Notes under the pieces: generated by a model | Databases searched by the model: none | Told to the model about the DNA's origin: nothing | Seen by the model: the letters and a program-made list of their open reading frames with translations, nothing else | Position numbers and translations under genes: made by a program | In this document: positions 8,710 through 17,580 of the stretch, piece after piece | Layout of the letters: each line of letters opens with the position of its first letter | Numbering within the stretch: position 1 is the first letter of the stretch | Assembly (NCBI RefSeq): GCF_003865135.1 | Contig: NZ_BHZC01000001.1 | Coordinates: 4,960,001 to 5,024,000 of the forward strand | Direction of reading: 5' to 3' | Origin: Streptomyces chrestomyceticus JCM 4735 | Lineage (GTDB): Bacteria; Actinomycetota; Actinomycetes; Streptomycetales; Streptomycetaceae | DNA length: 64,000 bases

Positions 8710-9886
8710 CCCGGCGGAGCGCGCCGCGGCGCTGGACGAGAAGGACGAACTCCGCCCCGTACGGGAGAAATTCGTCCTGGACGACACCGTGTACCTGGAC
8801 GGGAACTCGCTGGGCGCGCTGCCCGGCCACGTACCGGCCCGCGTCGCCGACGTGATCACCCGGGAGTGGGGCGAGCTGCGCATCCGCTCCTGGGAGGAGT
8901 CGGGCTGGTGGACCGCGCCGGAACGCGTCGGCGACCGGATCGCCCCGCTGCTCGGCGCCGCGCCGGGGCAGGTCGTGGCGGGCGACTCGACCAGCGTCAA
9001 CGTGTTCAAGGCGGTGGTCGGCGCGGTACGGATGGCGGGCGCGGGCCGGGACGAGATCCTCGCCGACGAGGCGTCCTTCCCGACCGACGGCTACATCGCG
9101 GAGTCCGCGGCGCGTATGACGGGCTGCACCCTGCGGGCCCTGCCGGCCGAGCGGATTCCCGGCGAGGCCGGGCCCCGGACCGCGCTCGCGCTGGTCAACC
9201 ACGTCGACTACCGCACCGGACGGCTCAACGACCTGCCCGGCATCACCGCGGCCCTGCACGACGCCGGGGCCCTGGCGGTCTGGGACCTGTGCCACAGCGC
9301 GGGCGCGCTGCCGGTCCGGCTGGACGCCCACGGCGTCGACCTCGCGGTGGGCTGCACGTACAAGTACCTGAACGGCGGTCCGGGCGCGCCCGCGTACCTG
9401 TATGTGCGCGAGGAGCTCCAGGCACGCTTCGACTCGCCGCTGCCCGGCTGGAACTCGCACGCCGTGCCCTTCGGCATGGACCCCGCGTACGCCCCGGCCG
9501 ACGGCATCACCCGGGGTCGCGTCGGCACGCCCGACATCCTGTCCATGCTCGCCCTGGAGGCGGCCCTGGACGTCTGGGACGGCGTGTCCGTCGAGGCCGT
9601 ACGGGCCAAGAGCCTCGCGCTCGGCGACTTCTTCCTGGAGTGCGTGGACACGCACGTACCCGAGGGACGGGTGCGTTGCGTCACCCCGCGAGAGCACCCG
9701 CAGCGGGGCAGCCAGATCGCGCTGGCCTGCGCGGACGCGGGTGCGGTGATGACGGAGCTGATCCGGCGCGGGGTGGTCGGCGACTTCCGCCACCCCGACG
9801 TGCTGCGCTTCGGCTTCACGCCGCTCTACACGTCCTTCGCGGACGTGGCGCGGGCCGCGCGGGTGCTGGGCGAGGTCGTGGGGTGA
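8702..9886 (+). CDS. kynU: Kynureninase
   Basis: KynU is a PLP enzyme that cleaves kynurenine to anthranilate and alanine. The 394-residue protein has the PLP lysine in TYKYLNGGPG (Lys221), the cofactor-binding DLCHSAGALPV upstream of it, and the NSLGALP segment near the N-terminus typical of kynureninases. The ATG at 8702 lies inside the 3' end of kynA, and the stop codon overlaps the next gene's GTG, so the three genes are translationally coupled. Anthranilate produced here can be catabolised or fed into tryptophan, quinoline or antibiotic pathways. The window does not show which. Confidence 0.92.
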   Translation: MSDPAERAAALDEKDELRPVREKFVLDDTVYLDGNSLGALPGHVPARVADVITREWGELRIRSWEESGWWTAPERVGDRIAPLLGAAPGQVVAGDSTSVNVFKAVVGAVRMAGAGRDEILADEASFPTDGYIAESAARMTGCTLRALPAERIPGEAGPRTALALVNHVDYRTGRLNDLPGITAALHDAGALAVWDLCHSAGALPVRLDAHGVDLAVGCTYKYLNGGPGAPAYLYVREELQARFDSPLPGWNSHAVPFGMDPAYAPADGITRGRVGTPDILSMLALEAALDVWDGVSVEAVRAKSLALGDFFLECVDTHVPEGRVRCVTPREHPQRGSQIALACADAGAVMTELIRRGVVGDFRHPDVLRFGFTPLYTSFADVARAARVLGEVVG

Positions 9887-10665
9887 GCGGTCCGGGCGCA
9901 GCGGCCGAGGAGGCGGCGCTGCTCGGCCTCGCGCCCGTGGCGCCCGACGCGACGCTGGCGTACGGGCCGCACCCGGACCAGGTGATCGACCTGTACGGGC
10001 AGCGGAACGCGGGGCCGGTGGTGCTGCTGTTGCACGGCGGTTTCTGGCGCGCGGCGTACGACCGTACGCATCTGTCGCCGCTCGCCGCGGAGCTCGCCCG
10101 GCACGGGCTGCCGGTCGCGCTGGCCGAATACCGCCGCTCGGGCGCGGGCGGCGGCTGGCCGCACACGTACGAGGACGTGGTGGCCGCGACGGCCGCGCTG
10201 GAGCGGCCCGTGGTGGCCGTGGGGCACTCGGCGGGCGGGCACCTCGCGCTGCTCCTCGCGGCGGCACGGCCGGACCACCCGGACCGGCCGGACCGCCCAG
10301 GCCCGGACGCGCCACGCCGGATCATCGTCGTGGCCCCCGTCGCCGACCTCGCGCACGCCCATGAGCTGGGACTGAGCGACCGCGCCGTGGCGGAGTTCCT
10401 GGGCACCGGGCCCGGATGGGCGGACCGGCTCACCGCGGCGGACCCGGTACGCCGGCTGCCGTGTACGGTCCCCGTGACGGTCCTGCACGGCACCGCCGAC
10501 CCCGACGTGCCCATCGGGCTCTCCCGCCGCTACGTACGGGCCGCCGAGGCCGCCGGCGGCACCGCGCCGCACCTGCGGGAGCTGGCCGGAACCGGCCACT
10601 ACGCGCCCGTCACCCCCGGCACCGCCGCCTTCCGCGTCCTCCTCGACACCCTGCGTAGTACTTGA
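9883..10665 (+). CDS. kynB: Kynurenine formamidase-type alpha/beta hydrolase
   Basis: This 260-residue alpha/beta hydrolase most likely hydrolyses N-formylkynurenine to kynurenine and formate, filling the gap between KynA and KynU. It has the oxyanion motif HGGFW (residues 51-55) like the HGGxW of animal-type formamidases, the nucleophile Ser116 in GHSAGG, a likely acid at Asp206 or Asp208 in TADPDVP, and the catalytic His239 in GTGHYAP. The GTG start overlaps the kynU stop (GTGA). It is unrelated in sequence to the metal-dependent cyclase-type KynB of Pseudomonas, so the symbol is used in the functional sense. The function is inferred from motif plus operon. Confidence 0.82.
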   Translation: MSGPGAAAEEAALLGLAPVAPDATLAYGPHPDQVIDLYGQRNAGPVVLLLHGGFWRAAYDRTHLSPLAAELARHGLPVALAEYRRSGAGGGWPHTYEDVVAATAALERPVVAVGHSAGGHLALLLAAARPDHPDRPDRPGPDAPRRIIVVAPVADLAHAHELGLSDRAVAEFLGTGPGWADRLTAADPVRRLPCTVPVTVLHGTADPDVPIGLSRRYVRAAEAAGGTAPHLRELAGTGHYAPVTPGTAAFRVLLDTLRST

Positions 10666-10732
10666 GGAGGACGGCCCCAGATCCGCTCAGGAGGGGACGA
10701 CCGGGGGCCGCCCTCTGCTTACCGTGGTGTGC

Positions 10733-12091
10733 GTGAACCAGACGACCCACTCGCAGCGCGACGACCTGCGCTCGGAAGCCCGACTCGTCCGCGGCGCGCT
10801 GAACCGGCTGCGCCAGGACCTGATCGTGGACGCCTTCGCCTTCCGCCCGATGCTGCCCCTGGACGACGCGCGCGTGTCCGGGTGGTCGTGGGTCCCGCAG
10901 CGGCTGCGCCGTCATGTGCGCTGGGCCCCGCACGTGGTGCTCGCGGCCGTCGCGGCCATGGTGTTCCTCGCGACCACCAGCGTGATGGCCCGCTCCAGCG
11001 CGCTGGGCTTCCTCTTCGCGACGGTCTTCAGCTTCCTGCTCGCCGCGCCGATCGCGCTGACCCTCTTCCGCCCGGTCGGCGCGTTCTGGCTGTCGGGCGG
11101 GGCGTTCGGCTTCGCGATGCTGGCCTACATCGTCACCGGGGCCGGGTCCACCGGGTACGAGATCGGCTTCGTGACGCACACCGCGGTGATGGTCCTGGCC
11201 GTGCTCCGTACCCGGCCCCGGCTGGCCGCCGAGATGTGGCTGGTCACCATGGCGGCGTCGGCCGTACTGGTGCTGCTGGTGCCCCGGACGATCTCGGACG
11301 TGGCGCCGTTCGCGGTGCTGTCGGTGATGGTGCTGGTCCCCGCCGCCGCCATCCGCGCCTGGCGCGAGGAGCGGCAGCACGTGGTCGAGACGCAGACCGC
11401 CACCGCCGAGGAGCGTTCGCGGCGCACGCTGCTGGAGGAGCGCGCCCTGATCGCCCGCGAGCTGCACGACGTGGTCGCGCACCACATGTCGGTCATCGCC
11501 ATCCAGGCCGAGGCCGCCCCCTACCGCGTCAAGGACACCCCGCCCGAGTTGGCCACCTCCTTCTCGACCATCCGGGAGAACGCGGTGGCGGCACTGACCG
11601 AGCTGCGCCGCATCCTCGGTGTCGTGCGGTCCGAGGACCCGGACGCCTTCGCCGACGCCGACCCGGAGGCGCCGCAGCCGACCCTGGCCAGCCTGGACTC
11701 GCTGCTGGCGAGCGTGCGCAGCGCGGGGCTGGAGGTCGAAACGGTGATCACCGGCTCGCCGCGGCCGCTGCCGCAGGGCGTCGAGCTGTCCGCGTACCGC
11801 ATCGTCCAGGAGGCGCTGAGCAACACCCTGCGGCACGCGCCGGGCGCCGAGGCGCGGGTGGAGATCTCGTACGTGCTCGGCGGGATCGGACTGCGTATCG
11901 TCAACGGCAGGGCGAGCCGCCTGGCCAAACCGTCACCGGGGGCCGGGCACGGCGTACTGGGAATGCGGGAGCGGGTGCAGATGCTGGGCGGGGAGATGAC
12001 GGCGGACCACACCGAAGAGGGCGGGTTCGAGGTCGCGGCCTTCATCCCGGTGTCGGCGGCGCAGAGCGCGGCGGAGGGGAAGACGGCGTGA
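10733..12091 (+). CDS. NarL-family sensor histidine kinase
   Basis: This is a 452-residue membrane histidine kinase of the HisKA_3 (NarL/DesK-like) class. Residues about 60-210 contain four or five hydrophobic helices without a large periplasmic domain. The phospho-acceptor motif is ELHDVVAHHMSV with His near residue 245, followed by an ATPase domain with EALSNTLRHAPGA and a final GHGVLGMRERV glycine box. The stop overlaps the start of the response regulator, so the two form a translationally coupled pair. Two other GTG codons, 6 and 9 bases upstream, are possible starts; none has a close ribosome site. The signal sensed is unknown. A link to the upstream kyn operon is positional only. Confidence 0.88.
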   Translation: MNQTTHSQRDDLRSEARLVRGALNRLRQDLIVDAFAFRPMLPLDDARVSGWSWVPQRLRRHVRWAPHVVLAAVAAMVFLATTSVMARSSALGFLFATVFSFLLAAPIALTLFRPVGAFWLSGGAFGFAMLAYIVTGAGSTGYEIGFVTHTAVMVLAVLRTRPRLAAEMWLVTMAASAVLVLLVPRTISDVAPFAVLSVMVLVPAAAIRAWREERQHVVETQTATAEERSRRTLLEERALIARELHDVVAHHMSVIAIQAEAAPYRVKDTPPELATSFSTIRENAVAALTELRRILGVVRSEDPDAFADADPEAPQPTLASLDSLLASVRSAGLEVETVITGSPRPLPQGVELSAYRIVQEALSNTLRHAPGAEARVEISYVLGGIGLRIVNGRASRLAKPSPGAGHGVLGMRERVQMLGGEMTADHTEEGGFEVAAFIPVSAAQSAAEGKTA

Positions 12092-12744
12092 TCCGGGTAA
12101 TGATCGTGGACGACCAGGTCATGGTCCGTGAGGGCTTCTCGGTGCTGCTGGGCGCGATGCCGGACATCGAGGTCGTCGGCGAGGCCGTGGACGGCCGGCA
12201 GGCGGTGGCCAAGGTCGCCGAGCTGCGGCCTGACGTGGTGCTGATGGACATCCGGATGCCGGAGATGAACGGGCTGGAGGCGACCCGCGAGATCGTCGCC
12301 GCCGACGCGGACGCCAAGGTGCTGGTGCTGACCACCTTCGACCTGGACGAGTACGTCTACCAGGCGCTGCGGGCCGGGGCGAGCGGCTTCCTGCTCAAGG
12401 ACGCCTCGGCGGGCCAGCTCGCGGAGGGCGTACGGATCGTCGCGAACGGCGAGGCGCTGCTCGCACCGGCCGTCACCAAGCGGCTGATCTCGGAGTTCTC
12501 CAAGCTCGACACGCCGCGGGCGCCCACCCAGGAACGCATCGGCGACCTCACCGAGCGGGAGACCGAGGTCCTGGTGCTGGTGGCCCAGGGTCTGTCCAAC
12601 GGTGAGATCGCCGAGCATCTGGTGGTGGCCGAGTCGACGGTGAAGACGCACGTCAGCCGGATTCTGGTGAAGCTGGGACTGCGTGACCGCACCCAGGCGG
12701 CGGTCTTCGCGTACGAGGCCCGGCTGGTCACGCCGGGCGGGTGA
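12088..12744 (+). CDS. NarL/FixJ-family response regulator
   Basis: The 218-residue cytoplasmic regulator has a receiver domain (residues 1-120) with the acidic pair at Asp8-Asp9, phospho-acceptor Asp54 in VVLMDIRMPEM, Thr in VLTTFD and Lys in LLKDAS. A LuxR-type helix-turn-helix occupies the last 65 residues, with LTERETEVLVLVAQGLSNGEIAEHL and STVKTHVSRIL. The GTG start overlaps the kinase stop (GTGA). It is expected to be phosphorylated by the coupled kinase and to bind DNA as a dimer. Its targets are not evident, and no clear inverted repeat is seen upstream of the pair. Confidence 0.92.
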   Translation: MIRVMIVDDQVMVREGFSVLLGAMPDIEVVGEAVDGRQAVAKVAELRPDVVLMDIRMPEMNGLEATREIVAADADAKVLVLTTFDLDEYVYQALRAGASGFLLKDASAGQLAEGVRIVANGEALLAPAVTKRLISEFSKLDTPRAPTQERIGDLTERETEVLVLVAQGLSNGEIAEHLVVAESTVKTHVSRILVKLGLRDRTQAAVFAYEARLVTPGG

Positions 12745-12768
12745 GGAACGGCGGGCCGGGCCGGCGGG

Positions 12769-13014
12769 TCACAGTCGGGCGATGTCGGACTTGGCCCGCA
12801 GCAGGGTGTCGCGGGTGATCACCACGATTTTCTCGTAGTCGGCGCGGCTGGCGTCGGCGGGCAGTTTTCCGTCGAGGTCGGCCGTCATGTCGGTGCCGAT
12901 GACGGCGAAGCGGCCGTCGCTGAGCTCGAAGAGGTCGGGGCAGCTTCCGTTGCCCATGCTGCCGCGCTCCTGTGGGGTGGCGCCCAGCCGTCGGGAGATG
13001 TCGAGTGTCGTCAT
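12769..13014 (-). CDS. Small conserved hypothetical protein
   Basis: This 81-residue protein begins MTTLDISRRLGATPQERGS and contains CPDLFELSDGRFAVIGTDMT, a compact beta-hairpin-like core. I recall near-identical small proteins in many Streptomyces but know no function. An in-frame ATG eight codons upstream is possible but adds a poorly conserved stretch. It sits downstream of, and on the same strand as, the DUF6082 gene (gap about 90 bases), a neighbourhood I associate with this family, so the two may be co-transcribed. Upstream bases are AT-richer than average (GAATTGCGTAAATG near 13052). Confidence 0.7.
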   Translation of the reverse strand: MTTLDISRRLGATPQERGSMGNGSCPDLFELSDGRFAVIGTDMTADLDGKLPADASRADYEKIVVITRDTLLRAKSDIARL

Positions 13015-13104
13015 CGGGCCGGAATACCCCGGCGGCACGCGGCAACGCGAGCCGAATTGCGTAAATGTCCCTTTTCGGTGCGGGCCGCTACACCTGTGAG
13101 CGCT

Positions 13105-13848
13105 TTACGGCTCGTTGTGTTGACCTTCGATCAAACGCAGGTTCGGTGCATACGGTGCTTGTGCGTTCGACTGGGTCAGCGCCTCGTCGACGAGGGCGGC
13201 GAAGCGGCGTTCGTGCGAGGCCGGGTCCATTTCGGCGCGCATGGAGCGCGCCGATTCCCAGTATCCGCGGAAGGCCGGCGACCGGACGATGTACCGCAGA
13301 TGACCCAGCGCCTCGCGGTCGTCGAGCATCTCCAGTTTGTGCGCGAGCATGGAGTGGCAGTAGATCAGGTTGGCGTACAGATACTGCCGGTTCTCCTTCG
13401 GTGTCAGTTCCGGCGCGAACGCGGGCCAGACCTCGGCCAGTTCCGGGTCGCCGATGCTCATTTTGAGCAGGTCCATGTGCAGGTGCCGCAGATCGGCTTC
13501 GGCGCTGCGGTGCAGCTCACCCGCCGACCGGCGCATCTCGTCCCGCTGCAGTTCCAGTTCGGCGCGTTGCAGGCGCATTTCCGCGCGCTGGAGTTCCAGT
13601 TCCTCACGTTGCAGCGAGGTCTCGTCCCGCTGCAGACGCAGCGTCCTCGCCATGTAGAACAGCACCAGTACGGCAGTGGAAGAAGCCGCGGCGCCGTAGG
13701 CCTGGCCCGCATTTCCACTGCCCGGAGTGCGCAGTCCGGGCACCATCGTCATGATCAGGCTGAACAGCACACAGGCTGCTCCGGCCGTCAGGACGACCCC
13801 CAGATTCCGCATCACCCATAACGCCCTGCGTGGTCCCATTCGGTTCAC
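13105..13848 (-). CDS. DUF6082 family membrane protein with coiled coil
   Basis: This encodes about 247 residues. Two N-terminal hydrophobic helices (NLGVVLTAGAACVLFSLIMTM and a second near AASSTAVLVLFYMA) are followed by a repeated seven-residue pattern of the type LQRxExx, predicting a charged coiled coil of about 40 residues. The C-terminal 140 residues are helical, with NRQYLYANLIYCHSMLAH and RGYWESARSMRAEM, which match the Streptomyces DUF6082 family. Three starts are possible; GTG 13848 is preferred because GGAGG lies 5 bases before it. The role is unknown; expansions of this family occur in Streptomyces. The topology implies membrane attachment with a cytoplasmic helical domain. Confidence 0.75.
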   Translation of the reverse strand: MNRMGPRRALWVMRNLGVVLTAGAACVLFSLIMTMVPGLRTPGSGNAGQAYGAAASSTAVLVLFYMARTLRLQRDETSLQREELELQRAEMRLQRAELELQRDEMRRSAGELHRSAEADLRHLHMDLLKMSIGDPELAEVWPAFAPELTPKENRQYLYANLIYCHSMLAHKLEMLDDREALGHLRYIVRSPAFRGYWESARSMRAEMDPASHERRFAALVDEALTQSNAQAPYAPNLRLIEGQHNEP

Positions 13849-13854
13849 GGACAC

Positions 13855-14219
13855 CTCCGCCCGCCCCTAGGCAAGGAATTGCGGCGTGCCGGCCCTATTA
13901 GCGCCGCCATCGCCGCCCGCGGAGGTTGTGCCCACCCGGAAACGCGGACAACCGCGCCCCGCCGCGTGGTTCGCGGCACACCGGCGCGGAATGCCCCACT
14001 CCCGCTCCACTGGTCTTTCCGGGACGCTCGTGGAGCAGCGGTGGCGGCAGGAGGTCTCTACCAGTTGGAGCGGGCGGGGAGCGCGGGCGCCGGACCGGCG
14101 TACGCCCCCGGGCGGGTATCGCTCCCGCCGTATGACGCACCGGCGGCGTACGGGGAAGTACGGCGCCGGAGCCCGCTACGGCTCCGGCGGCGCACGCTGC
14201 CGGACGGTGTCCGCGGCTC
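13855..14219. other. Gene-free stretch between DUF6082 and the ABC permease gene
   Basis: No credible gene is seen. It holds the promoter side of the DUF6082 gene and, near the right end, a hairpin serving the leftward ABC transporter genes. Confidence 0.5.
14165..14188 (-). terminator. Terminator after the ABC permease gene
   Basis: GCCGGAGCC and GGCTCCGGC are perfectly complementary with a six-base loop. The hairpin lies 31 bases past the permease stop on the minus strand. Confidence 0.65.
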
Positions 14220-15860
14220 TCAGCCGATGTCGCGGCGGCGCAGCGCGGTCAGGCCCGCCGCCACGGACACCGCGGTCAGGGCGAGCAACCACAGGAAGGG
14301 CGCCGCGGTGGCCTCGCCGCCCGGCAGCTTCGGGAGGTGGCTGAAGGGCGACAGGTTCATCGCCCACTGGGGGAGCTGGACGGCCGGGCCCACCCAGCCG
14401 ATGCCGAGGCAGCCGCCGACCACGGCCCAGGTGGCGCCGGCCGCCTTGGGCAGAGCGCCGACGAGCAGCACCGCGAGGCCGGTGAGGGCCCAGACCGCGG
14501 GCGCCTGGGCCAGCGCGGCGCCCACCGCGGGGCCGAGCTGCCCGCCGACGTCGCCGACGGTCAGGCCGTACGTGAAGCCGAGGCCCAGCCCGCCCAGGAG
14601 GAGGACGAGGGCCGTACCGAGGAAGGCGACGGCCAGGTGTCCGGCCGCCCAGCGCAGGCGTCCCACGGCACCGGCCAGGACGGGTTCGGCGCGGTCGCCG
14701 GTCTCCTCGCCGCGCAGCCGGAGCACCGCGCCCACCGCGTACAGGGCCGCGACCATGCCGAGCATCCCGGTCAGCGCGGAGACGAACGCGTCCGTCAGGC
14801 CCTGGTGCCCCCCCATCCGCTCGAAGATCGAGCGGGTCCGCTCGTTGTCGCCGACCAGGTCGGACGCGCCGTCGATGATGCCGCCGAAGACGGCACCGGC
14901 GAGGAGGAACCCGGCCGACCAGCCGAACAGGGTGGTCCGTTGCAGGCGCCAGGCCAGGCCGGTGGGACCGTTCAGGGAGGCGGGCGCGCGAGCCGGTCCC
15001 GGACGGGCGGGCAGGAAGCTCATGCCGAGGTCGCGGCGGGCGGTGAGGCAGTACGCGGCGCCGACCGTGACGGCCGTACCGGCGAGGAAGAGCAGCAGCA
15101 CCCACCAACGCTCGCCGGCGAACGCGCGCAGGTTCTCGGCCCAGCCGACGGGGGAGGCCCAGACGAGCGGGGAGGAGGCGTCCTCGGACGCGGCGTCGCC
15201 TGCGGCCCGCAGCACGAACGCCGCGCCCAGTACGGCACCGGCCAGGCCCTTGGCGGCCCGCGCGCTCTCGGTGAGCTGCGCGGTGACCGCCGCCGGCCCG
15301 GCGAAGACCAGCCCGGTGCCGCCGACGGCGAGGCCGAGGGCCAGCGCCCCGCCCGCCGGCCGGCCGGAGGCGGCCAGCCCGGCGGTGATGAGCAGGGCCA
15401 GCGCGGCGTCGGCGACGAGCGCGGCGAGCAGGGCCGCGGTGAGCGGGGCGCGCCGGCCGACCATGGCGGCGGAGAGGAGTTCCTGGCGGCCGGTCTCCTC
15501 CTCCTCGCGGGTGTGGCGTACGACGATCAGCAGGCTCATCACGCCGGCCAGCAGGGCGGCGATCCCGCCGATGCGCCAGGCGGTCAGGCCGCCCAGGGAG
15601 TCGCTGAACACGGGCCCGTAGATGGCGCGCAGCGAGCCGTTGCCGGTCATCGAGGCCGCGACTTCCGCGCGCTTGGCGGGTGTGTCGTAGAGCGTGCCGA
15701 GGGCGCTGCCCATGCTGACGACGGTCAGGCCGAGCAGCACCACCCAGGCCGGGATCATCAGCCGGTCGCGGCGCAGTGCCAGGCGCAGCAGGGTGCCGGT
15801 GCCGGCCAGGCCGCGGGAGCCGCCGGTACGGGCGGCGGCGGGGAGCGTCACGGCGGTCAT
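14220..15860 (-). CDS. ABC exporter permease of the polyketide-antibiotic export type
   Basis: The 546-residue integral membrane protein has about twelve hydrophobic helices and the layout of actinobacterial ABC exporters often annotated as exporters of polyketide antibiotics (TnrB3-like). Landmarks are [15 protein letters not shown] after the second helix and [25 protein letters not shown] after the halfway point, two related cytoplasmic loops that suggest an internal duplication. Its ATG lies within the last codons of the ATPase gene, so the two are coupled. Substrate is unknown. The neighbouring divergent GbsR/MarR regulator suggests drug- or metabolite-induced expression. The open frame continues into the ATPase gene but that part is out of frame with it and not coding. 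Confidence 0.82.
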   Translation of the reverse strand: MTAVTLPAAARTGGSRGLAGTGTLLRLALRRDRLMIPAWVVLLGLTVVSMGSALGTLYDTPAKRAEVAASMTGNGSLRAIYGPVFSDSLGGLTAWRIGGIAALLAGVMSLLIVVRHTREEEETGRQELLSAAMVGRRAPLTAALLAALVADAALALLITAGLAASGRPAGGALALGLAVGGTGLVFAGPAAVTAQLTESARAAKGLAGAVLGAAFVLRAAGDAASEDASSPLVWASPVGWAENLRAFAGERWWVLLLFLAGTAVTVGAAYCLTARRDLGMSFLPARPGPARAPASLNGPTGLAWRLQRTTLFGWSAGFLLAGAVFGGIIDGASDLVGDNERTRSIFERMGGHQGLTDAFVSALTGMLGMVAALYAVGAVLRLRGEETGDRAEPVLAGAVGRLRWAAGHLAVAFLGTALVLLLGGLGLGFTYGLTVGDVGGQLGPAVGAALAQAPAVWALTGLAVLLVGALPKAAGATWAVVGGCLGIGWVGPAVQLPQWAMNLSPFSHLPKLPGGEATAAPFLWLLALTAVSVAAGLTALRRRDIG

Positions 15861-16828
15861 CGCAGCGTCGCCTTCCCGGAAGCGGAAGCGGAAGCGGAAG
15901 CGGAAGCGGAAGCGGCACCGGTGGCCGTGCCCTGGCCGGCGTCGGTGCCGTCCTGGTAGTGGCGCAGGAACAGCTCCTCCAGCGTGGGCGGAGTGCTGGT
16001 CAGGCTGCGCACACCGGACGCGCTGAGCGAGCGCAGCACCGCGTCCAGCTTGTCGGTGTCCACCTGGAGCCGGACCCGGTGGCCCTGGATGTCGAGGTCG
16101 TGCACACCGGGGAGGCCGGAGAGCCCGTTCGGGGCGCCGGCCAGTTCGGCGGTCACGCTCGTACGGGTCAGGTGCCGCAGGTCGGCGAGGGAGCCGGACT
16201 CGACGGTGCGGCCCTTGCGGATGATGCTGACGCGGTCGCACAGCGCCTCGACCTCGGACAGGACATGGCTGGAGAGCAGCACCGTACGGCCGCGGTCGCG
16301 CTCCTCCTCGACGCAGTCCTGGAAGACCTCCTCCATCAGCGGGTCCAGCCCGGAGGTCGGCTCGTCCAGGATGAGCAGGTCCACGTCGGAGGCGAACGCG
16401 GCGACCAGGGCGACCTTCTGGCGGTTGCCCTTGGAGTAGGTGCGGCCCTTCTTGGTGGGGTCCAGCTCGAAGCGTTCCAGGAGGCTGTTCCGGCGGGCCG
16501 GGTCGAGGCCGCCGCGCAGCCGCCCGTAGAGGTCGATGACCTCGCCGCCGGAGAGGTTGCGCCAGAGCGTGACGTCGCCGGGTACGTACGCGATCCGGCG
16601 GTGCAGGGCGACGGCGTCGCGCCACGGGTCCTTGCCCATCAGTTGCGCGCCACCCCCGTCGGCGCGCAGCAGACCGAGCAGGACGCGGATGGTGGTGGAC
16701 TTGCCCGCCCCGTTGGGGCCGAGGAAACCGTGCACCTCACCGGTCTCGACGTCGAGGTCGAGGCCGTCCAACGCGCGGGTCCGGCCGAAGGTCTTGCGGA
16801 GGCCGGACACCGAGATTGCCTTCGTCAT
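15857..16828 (-). CDS. ABC transporter ATP-binding protein with Ser-Ala repeat tail
   Basis: This 323-residue ATPase powers the adjacent permease. It has Walker [10 protein letters not shown] near residue 40, a signature loop YSKGNRQK near 131, Walker [13 protein letters not shown] near 150-160 and the H-loop [10 protein letters not shown]. After the DrrA-like C-terminal domain the protein ends in a run of alternating Ala-Ser encoded by six perfect GGAAGC hexamers (15878-15913), then GKATLR. The start [12 protein letters not shown] at 16828 is chosen over an upstream ATG because of the family N-terminus; an 18-bp palindrome lies just upstream. The product should sit on the inner face of the membrane with the permease. 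Confidence 0.88.
   Translation of the reverse strand: MTKAISVSGLRKTFGRTRALDGLDLDVETGEVHGFLGPNGAGKSTTIRVLLGLLRADGGGAQLMGKDPWRDAVALHRRIAYVPGDVTLWRNLSGGEVIDLYGRLRGGLDPARRNSLLERFELDPTKKGRTYSKGNRQKVALVAAFASDVDLLILDEPTSGLDPLMEEVFQDCVEEERDRGRTVLLSSHVLSEVEALCDRVSIIRKGRTVESGSLADLRHLTRTSVTAELAGAPNGLSGLPGVHDLDIQGHRVRLQVDTDKLDAVLRSLSASGVRSLTSTPPTLEELFLRHYQDGTDAGQGTATGAASASASASASASGKATLR
15878..15913. repeat. Hexanucleotide microsatellite (GGAAGC x6)
   Basis: Six perfect head-to-tail copies of GGAAGC lie within the 3' end of the ABC ATPase gene. Copy number changes would keep the frame and only lengthen or shorten an Ala-Ser tail. Confidence 0.95.
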
Positions 16829-16846
16829 GTTTTGAACGTACGCTTC

Positions 16847-16864
16847 CTTCACAAATTTGTGAAG
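16847..16864. promoter_or_regulatory. Candidate operator: perfect 18-bp palindrome
   Basis: CTTCACAAATTTGTGAAG reads identically on both strands and lies in the 104-base divergent gap between the ABC exporter and the GbsR/MarR regulator, 19 bases from the exporter start. Its AT-rich centre and symmetry fit a winged-helix dimer site, so the divergent regulator is the likely ligand. Confidence 0.7.
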
Positions 16865-16932
16865 TTAAGAAACCGTATAAAGTCAAGGGTCGTGGCACGT
16901 CCGTCCGGGGGAGCGCGGGAGAGGATCAGAGG

Positions 16933-17463
16933 GTGAGTGAGCAGGCAGCGGCAGCGCAGCAGCAGGCCGGGGACGCCGGGCGTGACGAGGAGGCGGTCGC
17001 CCGGTTCGTGGAGCGCTTCGCCTCGGAGCTGACCGAGGCGGGCATGCAGCGGATGGCCTCCCGGGTCTTCGCGGCGCTGCTCGCCTCCGACTCCGGCGCC
17101 CTCACCTCCGCCGAACTGTCCGAGCGCTTGCAGATCAGCCCCGCCGCCGTCTCCGGTGCGATCCGCTATCTGGTGCAGGTGAGCATGGTCCGCCGGGAGC
17201 GCGAGCCGGGCACCCGGCGGGACCGCTACCGCCTCCTGAACGAACTCTGGTACGAGACGCTGGGCAACCGCGACAACGTGCTGACGCGCTGGGAAGACGT
17301 CCTGCGGGAGGGCACGAAGTCGCTCGGGCCGGACACCCCGGCCGGTGCCCGGGTCGCCGAGACCGTGGCCTTCTTCGAGTTCATGCAGGGCGAGCTGACC
17401 AGGATGCTGGAGCGCTGGCGCGAGTACCGGGACACGGAGCTGCGCGGCGGAAGCGGAAGCTGA
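16933..17463 (+). CDS. GbsR/MarR-family transcriptional regulator
   Basis: This 176-residue protein has a winged helix-turn-helix of the GbsR/MarR type. GMQRMASRVFAALLASDSGALTSAELSERLQISPAAVSGAIRYL spans roughly residues 38-80, and the wing MVRREREPGTRRDRYRL follows. The C-terminal third is helical and probably dimerises. It is divergent from the ABC exporter and separated from it by a 104-base gap carrying a perfect palindrome, the usual arrangement for a local repressor. GTG 16933 is preferred; the open frame extends further upstream through the operator region. The protein ends GGSGS. The inducer is unknown. Confidence 0.88.
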   Translation: MSEQAAAAQQQAGDAGRDEEAVARFVERFASELTEAGMQRMASRVFAALLASDSGALTSAELSERLQISPAAVSGAIRYLVQVSMVRREREPGTRRDRYRLLNELWYETLGNRDNVLTRWEDVLREGTKSLGPDTPAGARVAETVAFFEFMQGELTRMLERWREYRDTELRGGSGS

Positions 17464-17516
17464 GGACCGCTCGCGCGACGGCGCCGCGCCGGCCGTCCGG
17501 GAGCATCAGCCGCCCG

Positions 17517-17580
17517 GGGCCGTCAGCCGTGCGGCCGCGTCAGCCGTCCCGGGCCGTCAGTCGTGCGGCAGCGTCAGCCG
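17517..17580. repeat. Imperfect 30-bp direct repeat at the end of the lipid-kinase-like gene
   Basis: GGGCCGTCAGCCGTGCGGCC... at 17517-17546 recurs at 17551-17580 with 28 of 30 bases identical. The second copy includes the stop codon of the minus-strand gene, so the first looks like a duplicated gene tail. Confidence 0.8.

Noticed and set aside
12769..13848. The small gene and DUF6082 gene as a toxin-antitoxin pair
   Set aside because: The gap is large, neither resembles known toxins or antitoxins, and the larger protein is a membrane coiled-coil protein.
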